Below, in pieces: positions 32,446 to 41,205 of a stretch of DNA of 64,000 nt. The stretch lies in assembly GCF_002210425.1 (NCBI RefSeq), contig NZ_MWQK01000002.1:372001-436000 (forward strand). The letters are read 5' to 3'. The notes below the pieces were generated by a model. That model was not told the DNA's origin. It saw only the letters and a program-made list of their open reading frames with translations, and searched no databases. The position numbers and the translations under genes were made by a program. Position 1 is the first letter of the stretch; every line of letters begins with the position of its first letter. The stretch comes from Fibrobacter sp. UWB2 (GTDB lineage: Bacteria; Fibrobacterota; Fibrobacteria; Fibrobacterales; Fibrobacteraceae).

Positions 32446-33520
32446 GTTGGAGCTTTTCTACAATCTCGTCCACGTCCGTGAAGGCGCACATGGGGAGGCT
32501 TACGACTTTTTGGCAGGCTTCAATGGCGTTGCTGTTTCCGAGCCCTTGATTGAGTCCCTTAAAGCATGGTTGCGTGTGCAAAGGCTGCGGGTAGTGGATG
32601 CAGTACGGAATTTCCGCGGCGTCTAGTTTTTCGATAAAGGATTTGCGGTCTTCAGCCAATACAGTGTATTGTGCGTACGTGCTTGTATTGCCGGTTGCGA
32701 TTTTTTGCGGGGTGATTCCTTGAACGGCGCCAAAAAACTCGTTATACTTGCTTGCGTTCTCGCTGCGTTTTTTCAACTCGTCCTTGAAATGGCGGAGCTT
32801 CACGCGCAGGACTGCTGCCTGGAGGGCATCTAGCCTGCTGTTCATGCCGCAGATTTCGTGAATGTATCGCGTCTGGCTGCCGTGGTTTGCGATGAGACGG
32901 ATTTTTTTCGCGAGTTCATCGTTTGCAGTGAAGAGCGCTCCGCCGTCGCCGTAGCAGCCGAGTGGCTTGGCGGGATAAAAGCTCGTGATGGAAATGTCGC
33001 CGAACGTGCAAGCGGGGACTCCGTCTTGCGTGGCCCCGAACGCCTGAGCGGAATCTTCGATCAGCCAAAGGTTGTTTGCGCGGGCGCATTTCCGGATTTT
33101 CTCATACGGGGCGCACTGCCCAAAGAGGTTTATGGCGATAATGCCTTTTGTCTTTGGCGTGATGAGATTTGCAATGCTTTCTGCGCTGACCTGGAGCGTT
33201 TCTGCGTCGATATCTGCAAATTTCGGGATGCCTCCGAGGCGCATCACGCATTCGGCGGGGGCGATAAAGGTAAAGTCTGGGACGATGACTTCGTCTCCCG
33301 GTTTAAGCCCGAGGGCGAGTAGTGCAATCGTCAAGGCGTCCGTACCGCTACCGCAGGTGATGGCATGCTTTGCACCTGTGAATTCCGCAAGTTCCGATTC
33401 CAATGCCTTGACCGCCGGACCTCCGATAAAGCAGCCGCTGTCGAGAACTTCTTGTTCGGCTTGCTTAAATTCGGATAAATAGGCTTCGCGCTGTGCACGT
33501 ACATTGATAAACGGAATCAT
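32411..33520 (-). CDS. DegT/DnrJ/EryC1/StrS sugar aminotransferase
   Basis: A 369-residue PLP enzyme of the sugar aminotransferase family. CGSGTDALTIALLALGLKPG and EVIVPDFTFIAPAE are the family blocks, EDSAQAFGA binds the cofactor, and SFYPAKPLGCYGDGG holds the Schiff-base Lys. It probably aminates a keto-sugar nucleotide for lipopolysaccharide or capsule; relatives include WbpE and ArnB. The longer upstream frame was not used because MIPFINVRAQ is the usual N-terminus. It stands alone, not within a recognisable polysaccharide operon. Confidence 0.9.
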   Translation of the reverse strand: MIPFINVRAQREAYLSEFKQAEQEVLDSGCFIGGPAVKALESELAEFTGAKHAITCGSGTDALTIALLALGLKPGDEVIVPDFTFIAPAECVMRLGGIPKFADIDAETLQVSAESIANLITPKTKGIIAINLFGQCAPYEKIRKCARANNLWLIEDSAQAFGATQDGVPACTFGDISITSFYPAKPLGCYGDGGALFTANDELAKKIRLIANHGSQTRYIHEICGMNSRLDALQAAVLRVKLRHFKDELKKRSENASKYNEFFGAVQGITPQKIATGNTSTYAQYTVLAEDRKSFIEKLDAAEIPYCIHYPQPLHTQPCFKGLNQGLGNSNAIEACQKVVSLPMCAFTDVDEIVEKLQLSLTNSKQTSR

Positions 33521-33548
33521 GGTGTGCAATTTAGCATTTTCCCGCCCC

Positions 33549-33576
33549 TTGACAACTTCCAAACTTTTACTATCTT
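33549..33576 (+). promoter_or_regulatory. Promoter of rpsT
   Basis: TTGACA (33549-33554) and TATCTT (33571-33576), 16 bases apart, 45 bases before the rpsT start. Confidence 0.75.
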
Positions 33577-33620
33577 TGTGCTAACATTTTTTAAGTAGGT
33601 TTTCACCCGGAGATTTTAAG

Positions 33621-33881
33621 GTGCCTCAACACAAGTCTTGCAAAAAGCGTTTGCTCCAGGCCGAAAAGGCCAACGCAATGAACCGTTCCACCCGTAGCGC
33701 TATCCGTGCTAGCCTCAAGGTTATCCGCACCGCTGCTACGAAAGCTGCTGCCCTCGAAGAAATGCCGAAGCTCTTCAGCATGCTCGACAAGGCTGCCGTT
33801 TCTCACCGCGCTGGTTTCTGCGCCAACCGTGCTGCCAACTACAAGGCCAAGGTTGCTAAGGTCATCAACGGCCTCGCTTAA
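33621..33881 (+). CDS. rpsT: 30S ribosomal protein S20
   Basis: An 86-residue basic primary 16S rRNA-binding protein. The start is GTG 33621, and the sequence begins MPQHKSCKKRLLQAEKANAM and contains NRSTRSAIRASLK, typical of S20. GGAG lies eight bases upstream. It is monocistronic between its own promoter and a terminator. Confidence 0.96.
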   Translation: MPQHKSCKKRLLQAEKANAMNRSTRSAIRASLKVIRTAATKAAALEEMPKLFSMLDKAAVSHRAGFCANRAANYKAKVAKVINGLA

Positions 33882-33913
33882 TTAGAGTCTTTTAAAGATT
33901 TTAAGCAAAATGA

Positions 33914-33944
33914 ACCGATACGCAAAAGTGTATCGGTCTGTTTT
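33914..33944 (+). terminator. Intrinsic terminator of rpsT
   Basis: ACCGATACGC pairs with GTGTATCGGT around AAAA, then TCTGTTTTG. Confidence 0.8.
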
Positions 33945-34115
33945 GTTATTTTGAACTTTTTGTGTGGTTACGGCAGGTGGGTTCTTGGGGGAGATTTCTT
34001 CTGCTAGTAGACGAAAAAATTGTGATTTTGATTAAAAAAGGGCAAAAATCGAAAAATTCTTTTTGGTTTAAAGAACTTTTTTACTAGATTAAGTACTGGG
34101 TTTCAAGGAATTATA

Positions 34116-35057
34116 ATGTCGTCTATTAATTTTGCTACAAGAGAAATTAGTTGTAAGGTCGTTTATTATGGTCCTGGTTTAAGTGGTAAAACCACGAATC
34201 TTCAGGTTATCCATCAGAAAATGCCTCAAGACAAGCGCACGGACATGGTTTCGCTCGCTACCGAAGGTGATCGTACCTTGTTCTTTGACTTTTTGCCTTT
34301 GAACTTGGGTGACATTAAGGGATTTAAGACCCGTTTCCAGCTTTATACCGTTCCTGGTCAGGTTTATTATAACAGCACCCGCAAGCTTGTGCTCCGTGGT
34401 GTCGATGGGATTGTCTTTGTAGCAGACTCCCAGCGCTCCCGTCAGGCCGAAAATCTGGAAAGCCTCCAGAACTTGCGCCAGAACTTGCAGGACTATGGCA
34501 TGAACCTGGACGATATTCCGTTTGTGTTGCAGTACAACAAGCGCGACATGGAAAACGTCTTTACTCTGGACGAGATGAACGAAATGCTCAATCCAGACAA
34601 GAAGATTCAGTTCTTCCCGGCGACTGCACATAACGGTAAGGGCGTCGTGACGACGCTTAAGACAATCGCCATGCTGGTGATTGAAAAGTTTAACGTGAAG
34701 CAGGGATTCTTGCGCAAGGCCGCCGTGAATGCGGGGGCCGCAGCTCCGGCTGCAAGCGAAGCACCTGCTGAAAATGCCGAGGCGGGCAAGCCGCAGGCCG
34801 AGGCTGCAACTCCACAGCAGCCGACGTCTCCTTTCCGCATGCCTTCGTTCGCGGCAAAGCCGCAGGTGAATGCGGGTAACTCTGGCGGTGCCGGTTCTGG
34901 CTTGTTCCAGAAGGGCGCCATGTCGTCGCCGTTCGCACGTCCGCGTGTATCGACTGCCGTGCCTAGAATGCCGACGTTTGGACGAACGGTCGATAAACCG
35001 GCTCAGACGGATGACGATGAAATCGTCTTGCGTCCGTACAAGCCGAAGGACAAGTAG
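34116..35057 (+). CDS. mglA: MglA-type small GTPase with long C-terminal tail
   Basis: A 313-residue Ras-like GTPase of the MglA class. The P-loop GPGLSGKT is at 19-26, the MglA-specific TVPGQ at 78-82 replaces the DxxG motif, and NKRD at 141-144 gives guanine specificity. MglA works with the roadblock protein MglB to set cell polarity and motility in Myxococcus and relatives. Unlike those (about 195 residues) this protein has a 113-residue tail rich in Ala, Pro and Gly, ending in acidic DDDEIVLRPYKPKDK. It opens the five-gene operon that follows with gaps of 24, 9, 6 and 1 bases. The tail's job is unknown. Confidence 0.93.
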   Translation: MSSINFATREISCKVVYYGPGLSGKTTNLQVIHQKMPQDKRTDMVSLATEGDRTLFFDFLPLNLGDIKGFKTRFQLYTVPGQVYYNSTRKLVLRGVDGIVFVADSQRSRQAENLESLQNLRQNLQDYGMNLDDIPFVLQYNKRDMENVFTLDEMNEMLNPDKKIQFFPATAHNGKGVVTTLKTIAMLVIEKFNVKQGFLRKAAVNAGAAAPAASEAPAENAEAGKPQAEAATPQQPTSPFRMPSFAAKPQVNAGNSGGAGSGLFQKGAMSSPFARPRVSTAVPRMPTFGRTVDKPAQTDDDEIVLRPYKPKDK

Positions 35058-35081
35058 TTCTGTAATTGTTTGTGGTGTAAT

Positions 35082-35507
35082 ATGAGCGATTATACAATTT
35101 ATTCTGATGATGCTAACAAGGTGCGTCGCTTGATGTCTGCTTATCAGGCGAGTGTCAAGTGCGAATATGTTGTTCTTTGCCATCGTGATGGAAACATCAT
35201 TGCCGAAGTCGGTTCCCTCGGTTCCGATCTCGATGCAACGCCTCTTGCTGTTTTGAGTATTGCTGCATTTGATTCCTCGCGCCAGATTGGTGTGATGCTG
35301 GGTGGCGAAAAGTTCCAGTCTGTCTCTTTTACGGGCGAGAACCGTTCCGTCTATATTTCTCCTGTAGACCAGTCCCTTTTGCTTGTGCAGGTCTTTAACG
35401 GGGGTAGGCTCCCGAACCGCATTGATGACTTTAACCGCTTGCTGGTCGAAAAGCTGGAGGACGCCGTTCCTGCGTTTACGCAGAATACGAGCAGTCTTGT
35501 CCGCTAG
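35082..35507 (+). CDS. Roadblock/LC7 protein, MglB-like
   Basis: A 141-residue protein with the roadblock fold pattern: N-terminal helix, then VVLCHRDGNIIAEVGS, then LSIAAFDSSRQIGVMLGGEKFQSVSFTGENRSVYISPV. Roadblock proteins next to MglA act as GTPase-activating partners (MglB). The neighbourhood supports that role. ATG 35082 is chosen over ATG 35070 because it gives the shortest gap consistent with the domain; no strong ribosome binding site is present. Confidence 0.85.
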   Translation: MSDYTIYSDDANKVRRLMSAYQASVKCEYVVLCHRDGNIIAEVGSLGSDLDATPLAVLSIAAFDSSRQIGVMLGGEKFQSVSFTGENRSVYISPVDQSLLLVQVFNGGRLPNRIDDFNRLLVEKLEDAVPAFTQNTSSLVR

Positions 35508-35516
35508 GAGGTGCTT

Positions 35517-35984
35517 GTGGCAGGCCGGTTTCCGCCACTGAGAAATTTGCGAAAGACGACTATCTTGGCGATGGTCTTCTTTTTGGGTTTCTTTGTCCAC
35601 CGCATGGTCTTGTTCTTCATCGATGATGAAGTCAGCTTTACCGATAATTCCGACATTGAACTTTCTCCGGCGAACAGTGTCGTTTGCCGCCACATTGTGA
35701 ATGGGGAACCTTTTGGTTCCGATAGCGTATTCGAAGAGAATACGAGACTTTACGTTTTTTCGTCTATTACAAATTCTGCACGTTATCAGGAAGACACGCT
35801 TTTCCATATCTGGTTCTTGGGGATTGATACGATTTTTGTAGAACCCTGTAACCTTACGGGTGATGTTTGCAGCTCGATGCTTGCTTCGGACTTGGTCGAA
35901 CTTGGCGAATGGAGTGTTGACTTGGTGGCGGGCCGCAAGTTGCTTGCGAGCAGGCAGTTCCGCGTGGTGACTCCTTCCCGGTAA
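35517..35984 (+). CDS. DUF2914 domain membrane protein
   Basis: A 155-residue protein starting at GTG 35517 with AGGAGG five bases upstream. One hydrophobic helix (about residues 17-35, ILAMVFFLGFFVHRMVLFF) is followed by a DUF2914-like domain: IELSPANSVVCRHIVNGEP and a closing VDLVAGRKLLASRQFRV. DUF2914 is of unknown function. The bulk of the protein would lie in the periplasm, a plausible link between the cytoplasmic GTPase pair and the outer-membrane barrel encoded next. Confidence 0.8.
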   Translation: MAGRFPPLRNLRKTTILAMVFFLGFFVHRMVLFFIDDEVSFTDNSDIELSPANSVVCRHIVNGEPFGSDSVFEENTRLYVFSSITNSARYQEDTLFHIWFLGIDTIFVEPCNLTGDVCSSMLASDLVELGEWSVDLVAGRKLLASRQFRVVTPSR

Positions 35985-35990
35985 TTCTGT

Positions 35991-38900
35991 ATGCGGTCTA
36001 TTCCTTGTCTGGGCCTGCTGTTAGTCAGCTTAGCCTTTGCGTTGGATGTGGACTCGCTCCCCGTTTGGGATCCTTCAATTCTTGCAAAAAATGCTTTGGA
36101 AAATACGCCGGGCGCAACGAATCTTGTTGCGACAATGAATGCGCCGCAGGCGGATGATTCGTCGCGTGCCGAAATCGAGACGCACGGTTATAAAACAATG
36201 CAAGTGACGGTGGGCGATGGGGGGACGCAGGTCGATCAGGAACTGCGACTTTCGATTCAGGGGCGCCTCACGGATAGCGTTTATATTGATGCTCTTTTGT
36301 CGGATGTGGACCGCAAGGCGGGGGACCAGACGACGGCAACGCTTCAGGAAGTGGACCAGATTTATTTCCGCGTGGAGTCTCCGTATGCGATGCTCCATTT
36401 GGGCGATTTGACGTGGACGGACAATTCTATGGGGCTCACGTCGTTTAGCCGTTCGACGCTTGGTGCGATGGCGACTTTGCGTTATCGCGGGTCCGAGGTG
36501 AGTGGTGCGTGGGGCACGGACGAGGTGACTCGTTATTCACGCTCGTTTAACGGTGTGCAGGGGCAGCGCGAGGGCTATTACTTGGATGAATCGGGGAGCT
36601 TTGTCTCCGTTGTTCCAAATTCTGAACGTGTCTGGCTGAACGGTGTTGAACTTGTCCGCGAACGCGATTACGAGGTGAATTACGCCGGCGGTCTTTTGAA
36701 CTTCAAGAACGGGATTATTCCAGGGACGGATGATGTGGTCTCGGTGGAGTATGATGCGTACTTGAGTGAAGATATCTATACGATGTACGCCTTTCGCGGG
36801 AGCCTGCGGCTAGAGAATGTATTCTTTGACGTGTCGGGATTCCACTTGGAAAATGATGTGGACCGCATGCGCAAAAGCACGCTCGACAGCGCCGATTACG
36901 AGCGATTAAAAAATGACCGCGGTGGCGAATTGCTTGATTCTTCGATGAATGTGCTGCACCGCCCGAAAATGTCGGAACGCTTGGGAGCACGCCTCCGCCT
37001 ACAGGCGGAACATCGGTTTTACGCCGATGTCGAACTCGGGCTCAATCGCATGGATTCGAATACAGTTTCTAAAGATGTCGGTGGCCCGAGTGGGCGTGCG
37101 TTCAGATGGCTTGTGACTACAGACTCGACGCAGAACATGAACGCGTTCCCGGTGGCGCTTTCGGTCTATGGCAATTACGTCCAGGAAGGCTTTGCAATAT
37201 CTGAATTTAGCGGTCGCGAGCGGGACTGGGATGCGTATGCGCTCCGCAATGAATGGGATTTGGACAGTGCGCTTTTGAAAGGCGACTTGCGCCATGACGA
37301 GCTTGCGCTCCGTATCCGCTTAGGAAAGGACTGGTTTGGTACTGCAAAATGGGGGTACCGCCGTGGCGATGATGAACGCTGGAATTCTTCGCGCTCGCAA
37401 CTTATGCTTGTGCATCGCGGTCTTGATGCGGCTAGTGAATTTACTGCTTCGTATGTCTCGAGCACGCAGGAGGTGGACCAGAAGCGTTACCAGGGTACGT
37501 TCTCGTCGGAATTTTTGCGCGGATTCTTGAGGCCGTTTGGCAGTGGCGATGTGCGCTATTCTGTGCGTGATTCTCTGGGGCATAAGTCAGAACGCGGTTA
37601 TGCAAAGACTATTGTTGGTGCGACTTTGAATGAAGACTTGTGGAATGTGAAGGAATCGGTCGGGACACTTACTGTACGTAAGCACGATTTGACGGACCGC
37701 GCGGATGGACAAACTCGTCACGAGGGCTGGCGCGATTCCGTGAATCTCGTGACTTGGACGCAGTCGGCTGAGGCGAACTTCCGCAAGTTTACCCTTTCGC
37801 ATTTGTTGCAGTATACGCATGCTGTGACGGATTCGCTTGGGGCTGTGGATTCCTGGGTGGGCGACTTGTCAACGAATTTTGGCGATGATGACTGGGGCGT
37901 GCAAGGCTCTGTGGCTTATAGCTTCGGGATGACTTCGGAACAGACTTATACGGCCATTTACAAGGCGGTCGCAAAGGGCACGGGCGATGTGCGCTACGAT
38001 AGCCTCACGGGTGCTTTTATCGAGGGCGTTGATAACGGTGACTTTGTCTATGAAGGCATGGGCCGTAACGATTCCGTGGGAGCCGTACTTTCGTCAAATG
38101 CAACGTTTGAAGCCTCTTTGGAATGGAATCCGGGCGTTTCGCTTGGAATTTCGCAGGGGCTGTTGCGCGATATAACGCTGAGTGCATCGTACCACTCCGA
38201 AGCCGAAGATACAACGGGCAAGAAGATTTATTTCCCTCCGGTTTATCCGGCGGCCTTGCGTCGCGTGACGGCGGGGACAGTTTCTTGGGATGCAAACCTT
38301 GCTTGGGACCATCCGTCGGGAATTTCGGCATCGTACAATCCGAGTGCAAGTTACGAGAAGAAGATGTCTTCTATCGGGTATTTCCAGGATATGTTTGATC
38401 ATCGTGTCAAGGCGGGGCTCAATATAAATGAAAATCACTTTGTCGGTGTTGAAAATACTTTTGAAAAAGTTCACTTGAGTGCATTGCAAAAACTGGACTG
38501 GAATATTTGGGAAATTACGGGGCGGTACACCTGGAAATTGCCTGCAGGCTTAAGCCTCTCGCCGCGAGTGCGCTATAGGGAAGGCTCGGGCGAAGACGAT
38601 ACGGATGAATCCTTTGGTGCGCATCTTTGGGAAGAAGAATTGCGTGTCGGTTTTGAAAAAGAGGGTATGGTCGATGCTCATGTCTCGTTTGCCTCAATCC
38701 AGATGGATACACATGAGGGGGCGATTCCGTACCAGATGATGTCCGGTTTTGGCGATGGCGTCACATATAGACTTGAGGCGATGGCATCGGTGGAGGTGAA
38801 TAACTTCTTGTCGCTTTCGCTCCGTTATATTTTGCGCTTTGGCAATGCCGAAGAAAACGTGTTCCAAAAACTTGCCACCGAGGCAAAGGCGTATTTCTAG
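35991..38900 (+). CDS. Giant outer-membrane beta-barrel-like protein
   Basis: A 969-residue exported protein with a signal peptide (1-17, ending AFA). Beyond residue 70 it alternates short beta-strand-like segments with many aromatic residues (for example WGYRRGDDERWN), ending with YLRFGNAE-type strands, as in large outer-membrane barrels. Near 215-260 the part VWLNGVELVRERDYEVNYAGG resembles a bacterial immunoglobulin-like or SprA-type N-terminal module. I do not recognise a named family. The very tight spacing to the Omp85-like gene (1 base) suggests that the two barrels work together. Confidence 0.7.
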   Translation: MRSIPCLGLLLVSLAFALDVDSLPVWDPSILAKNALENTPGATNLVATMNAPQADDSSRAEIETHGYKTMQVTVGDGGTQVDQELRLSIQGRLTDSVYIDALLSDVDRKAGDQTTATLQEVDQIYFRVESPYAMLHLGDLTWTDNSMGLTSFSRSTLGAMATLRYRGSEVSGAWGTDEVTRYSRSFNGVQGQREGYYLDESGSFVSVVPNSERVWLNGVELVRERDYEVNYAGGLLNFKNGIIPGTDDVVSVEYDAYLSEDIYTMYAFRGSLRLENVFFDVSGFHLENDVDRMRKSTLDSADYERLKNDRGGELLDSSMNVLHRPKMSERLGARLRLQAEHRFYADVELGLNRMDSNTVSKDVGGPSGRAFRWLVTTDSTQNMNAFPVALSVYGNYVQEGFAISEFSGRERDWDAYALRNEWDLDSALLKGDLRHDELALRIRLGKDWFGTAKWGYRRGDDERWNSSRSQLMLVHRGLDAASEFTASYVSSTQEVDQKRYQGTFSSEFLRGFLRPFGSGDVRYSVRDSLGHKSERGYAKTIVGATLNEDLWNVKESVGTLTVRKHDLTDRADGQTRHEGWRDSVNLVTWTQSAEANFRKFTLSHLLQYTHAVTDSLGAVDSWVGDLSTNFGDDDWGVQGSVAYSFGMTSEQTYTAIYKAVAKGTGDVRYDSLTGAFIEGVDNGDFVYEGMGRNDSVGAVLSSNATFEASLEWNPGVSLGISQGLLRDITLSASYHSEAEDTTGKKIYFPPVYPAALRRVTAGTVSWDANLAWDHPSGISASYNPSASYEKKMSSIGYFQDMFDHRVKAGLNINENHFVGVENTFEKVHLSALQKLDWNIWEITGRYTWKLPAGLSLSPRVRYREGSGEDDTDESFGAHLWEEELRVGFEKEGMVDAHVSFASIQMDTHEGAIPYQMMSGFGDGVTYRLEAMASVEVNNFLSLSLRYILRFGNAEENVFQKLATEAKAYF

Positions 38901-38901
38901 T

Positions 38902-40284
38902 ATGAAGTTGTGGTGGCGAAATATTTTGTGCGTAGTGGCGGTGCTCTTGTTTGGGGCGGTTTTGAGCCGTGCGTCCGAGTGTCGTATTGAACGCGTGGAA
39001 TGGGTTGGTGACCATAGCGAGTTTGATGAACTTTCGATGAACGTGATTGTCGGGGCGTCTTGTGATTCTTGGCGTGCGGCAAGGCAAAAGCTGTTGCGCT
39101 ATTACGAGGACCGAGGCTTTGTTGGTGCGTCACTGGATGTGCGTGTAGATAGTGCGGGTGTTGCGCATTGCGAGTTTGTGCGTGGTAGCGCTTGGGTGTG
39201 GGCAGAACCCGAAAATCTCGATTCTAATGCGACGGATATCGAAGTCTTTAGAATGCTGACGGGACTTGAAATCGGTGTGGAAGTTTCGCTTTCGGACCTG
39301 GAGCGCTCGGAACGCAGGCTTGCCCGATTGGGCTATTACGAAAAGACCGCCGATGTGCGCCTGTTCCGCGATCCGGTGCGCAATCGCATTATTCCAGCGT
39401 ATTCTATGCGGGCGGTCCCGATTTCTGCGGCCGAAGGTTTCCTCACGTATTCTAGCGATGAGAATGTCTGGGAAGGTAAAGTCAATCTCGACTTGTACAA
39501 CATCTTGGGGACGGGGCGCGATTTGCAGATGGAAGGCTATTCGCAGAGCGATTCTCGCAGGCTAGAAGGCTCGTACCGCGAACGCTTTATTTTTGGGACC
39601 GCCTGGGATGTGCTTGTGCGCGGGTTCTTTGAAGATGATTCGCTGTCGCGTGATTCCCGTTTGGAAATTGGCGTGTCACGGAATATCGGCTTTAGCTTTG
39701 ATGTTGCGGTATTTGTGGGCATTGGCAATGACGAGAAGAGTTCTTCGTTTGAACTTTCGTACGTGTCGTTTGACCGTAGCATTTTGCCTCGAAGCGGAAC
39801 GTCGTTTGATTTGTCGCTTGCGTGGATGATGGACCGCCCGGATTCGCTCGATAGCTATTTGCGCCTGGAGTCTTCGTTTGTGCATTATTTGCCGCTGTGG
39901 AAGAACTTTATTGTGCGCTACTCGGCAGCGGCGGGCGCGTTGCTTCCGTCGGGAGGCTCGTTTGCACGCGAGGACTTGTTTAGCCTGGGCGGCATCAATT
40001 CGTTCAAGGGAATGATGTATGGCTTTATGCGGACGCGCGCGTACGGTTTTTCGCAGGCCGCGTTCTTATGGCAGGATGGCTACGATTTGTCGATTGAGCT
40101 ATTCTACCAGCCGGGGCTTTACAGGCGGATGAAGCCGTTCCACGGGTGGGCGCGCGAACACGATTATGGCATCGGGTTTACGCAGTACCGTAAGTCTTGG
40201 AGCTTTAGCATTTACTATGCGCTCCGCAATGGGTGCGATTACCTGGACGGTGTGCTTGGCTTTGGCGTGAAGACGCTGTTCTAG
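38902..40284 (+). CDS. Omp85/BamA-TamA-like outer-membrane protein
   Basis: A 460-residue exported protein with signal peptide (1-24). About residues 25-190 hold POTRA-like modules (IERVEWVGDHSEFDELSMNV, KLLRYYEDRGFVGASLDVRV), fewer than in BamA, and the rest is a 16-strand-like barrel. The Omp85 hallmark SLGGINSFKGMMYGF is present near residue 375, and the protein ends in Phe. It is probably a dedicated assembly or secretion factor for the giant barrel upstream. Its last 51 bases are duplicated 243 bases further on. Confidence 0.85.
   Translation: MKLWWRNILCVVAVLLFGAVLSRASECRIERVEWVGDHSEFDELSMNVIVGASCDSWRAARQKLLRYYEDRGFVGASLDVRVDSAGVAHCEFVRGSAWVWAEPENLDSNATDIEVFRMLTGLEIGVEVSLSDLERSERRLARLGYYEKTADVRLFRDPVRNRIIPAYSMRAVPISAAEGFLTYSSDENVWEGKVNLDLYNILGTGRDLQMEGYSQSDSRRLEGSYRERFIFGTAWDVLVRGFFEDDSLSRDSRLEIGVSRNIGFSFDVAVFVGIGNDEKSSSFELSYVSFDRSILPRSGTSFDLSLAWMMDRPDSLDSYLRLESSFVHYLPLWKNFIVRYSAAAGALLPSGGSFAREDLFSLGGINSFKGMMYGFMRTRAYGFSQAAFLWQDGYDLSIELFYQPGLYRRMKPFHGWAREHDYGIGFTQYRKSWSFSIYYALRNGCDYLDGVLGFGVKTLF
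40234..40284 (+). repeat. Gene-end direct repeat, left copy (in Omp85-like gene)
   Basis: The last 51 bases of the Omp85-like gene, matching 40477-40527 with two mismatches. Confidence 0.9.
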
Positions 40285-40476
40285 AAAAATGCTTTTGAAA
40301 AAAGCAAAAAAAGTACGTCATGCGGGCGGGGCCCCAGCTCGGAGTTGCGAAGGCCGCACGGGCCCCTCCCTGCACCCTCCCCATCCTTGGCCGACGCTAT
40401 GTTCTCACTCTGTTAATCATTCGGTTCTTTTTTATAGAACATCTCACTAACAGCAATAATAATTGCATCCAATATG
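40285..40476. other. 192-base insert between duplicated Omp85 gene ends
   Basis: No gene is visible. Its left part is very GC-rich (CGGGCGGGGCCCCAGCTCGG and ACGGGCCCCTCCC), unlike the surroundings; the right part is AT-rich. It lies exactly between two copies of a gene 3' end, as expected of a small inserted element or of a duplication with added sequence. Confidence 0.5.
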
Positions 40477-40527
40477 TGCGATTACCTAGACGGTGTGCTT
40501 GGCTTTGGCGTGAAGACGCTTTTCTAG
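40477..40527 (+). repeat. Gene-end direct repeat, right copy
   Basis: Copy of 40234-40284 with only two substitutions; it contains the stop codon of the convergent LysM-like lipoprotein gene. Confidence 0.9.
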
Positions 40528-41108
40528 AGTCTCGGGACGCGGACTTTGTCGCCAGCGTTGAGGTGCTCGAGCATGACGCCCGGATTTACGGACTGGAGGG
40601 CCGAGAGCACGTAGAAGCGGGGGAGGTTTTGCGTGCCTGCGCCATACGTTCTGCGGAGGAGCTTGAACAGGTCTTCGCCGTCGTTAGCGGTAACGACCTT
40701 GTAAAGACCCTTGTTCGAGGGGTCGGACTGCAAGGCGGAGAGCGCGTTCGAAAACTTGGCGACGAAATTTTCGGCGTTGTTGCTCGGCTTCGTGGCTTCG
40801 GCGGCTTGCTTCACCTGTTTTGGCGGCTTGCTCAGCCCGGATTTGCGGCTCGTGCTTTTGCCCGTAACGGACGGCGGGAGCTTGAATACCGGTGCCTTGA
40901 AAGCGTTCATCTTGAGGCTCACGTCGGCGGTATCTTTGCCCTTTTTGACCGGTTCGAGTTTCAAGATGGAGTCCAGCGAGGCGATATAGTTGCTGTCGGG
41001 CCATTCTTCGAGCACCATGCGCTTGTTCACCTCGACTATTTTGGCGGTCGGGTGGTCTTTTTCGCAGGCAATCAAAAGCAATGGAATTAGCAACAGTGAT
41101 GGTTTCAT
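40524..41108 (-). CDS. Lipoprotein with LysM-like C-terminal region
   Basis: A 194-residue lipoprotein: start MKPSLLLIPLLLIAC with lipobox LIAC (Cys15). The middle is basic and Lys/Ser/Pro-rich. The C-terminal 60 residues, YKVVTANDGEDLFKLLRRTYG and GDKVRVP, resemble a LysM peptidoglycan-binding motif (VxxGDxLxxIAxxxxG...GxxLxIP), in a weak form. The stop codon (40524-40526) falls in the right copy of the duplicated Omp85 gene end. It is divergent from rpmE2. Confidence 0.72.
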   Translation of the reverse strand: MKPSLLLIPLLLIACEKDHPTAKIVEVNKRMVLEEWPDSNYIASLDSILKLEPVKKGKDTADVSLKMNAFKAPVFKLPPSVTGKSTSRKSGLSKPPKQVKQAAEATKPSNNAENFVAKFSNALSALQSDPSNKGLYKVVTANDGEDLFKLLRRTYGAGTQNLPRFYVLSALQSVNPGVMLEHLNAGDKVRVPRL

Positions 41109-41140
41109 GCTATAAAAAATACTAAAAATAGGGTTGCAAC

Positions 41141-41169
41141 TTGCCAAAATCCTAAAAAACAACTAAATT
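41141..41169 (+). promoter_or_regulatory. Promoter of rpmE2
   Basis: TTGCCA (41141-41146) and TAAATT (41164-41169), 17 bases apart, 36 bases before the start codon. Confidence 0.6.
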
Positions 41170-41205
41170 TTAGCTCTCAACAATTACTTCACAGGAAGTT
41201 TTATA

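Noticed and set aside
34179-35807. 542-codon frame antisense to the mglA-mglB region
   Set aside because: Shadow of GC-biased codons of the three plus-strand genes, with no recognisable motifs.
40320-41090. 256-codon plus-strand frame across the insert and LysM-like gene
   Set aside because: Mostly antisense to the lipoprotein, which has a lipobox and start; only the insert part is unexplained.
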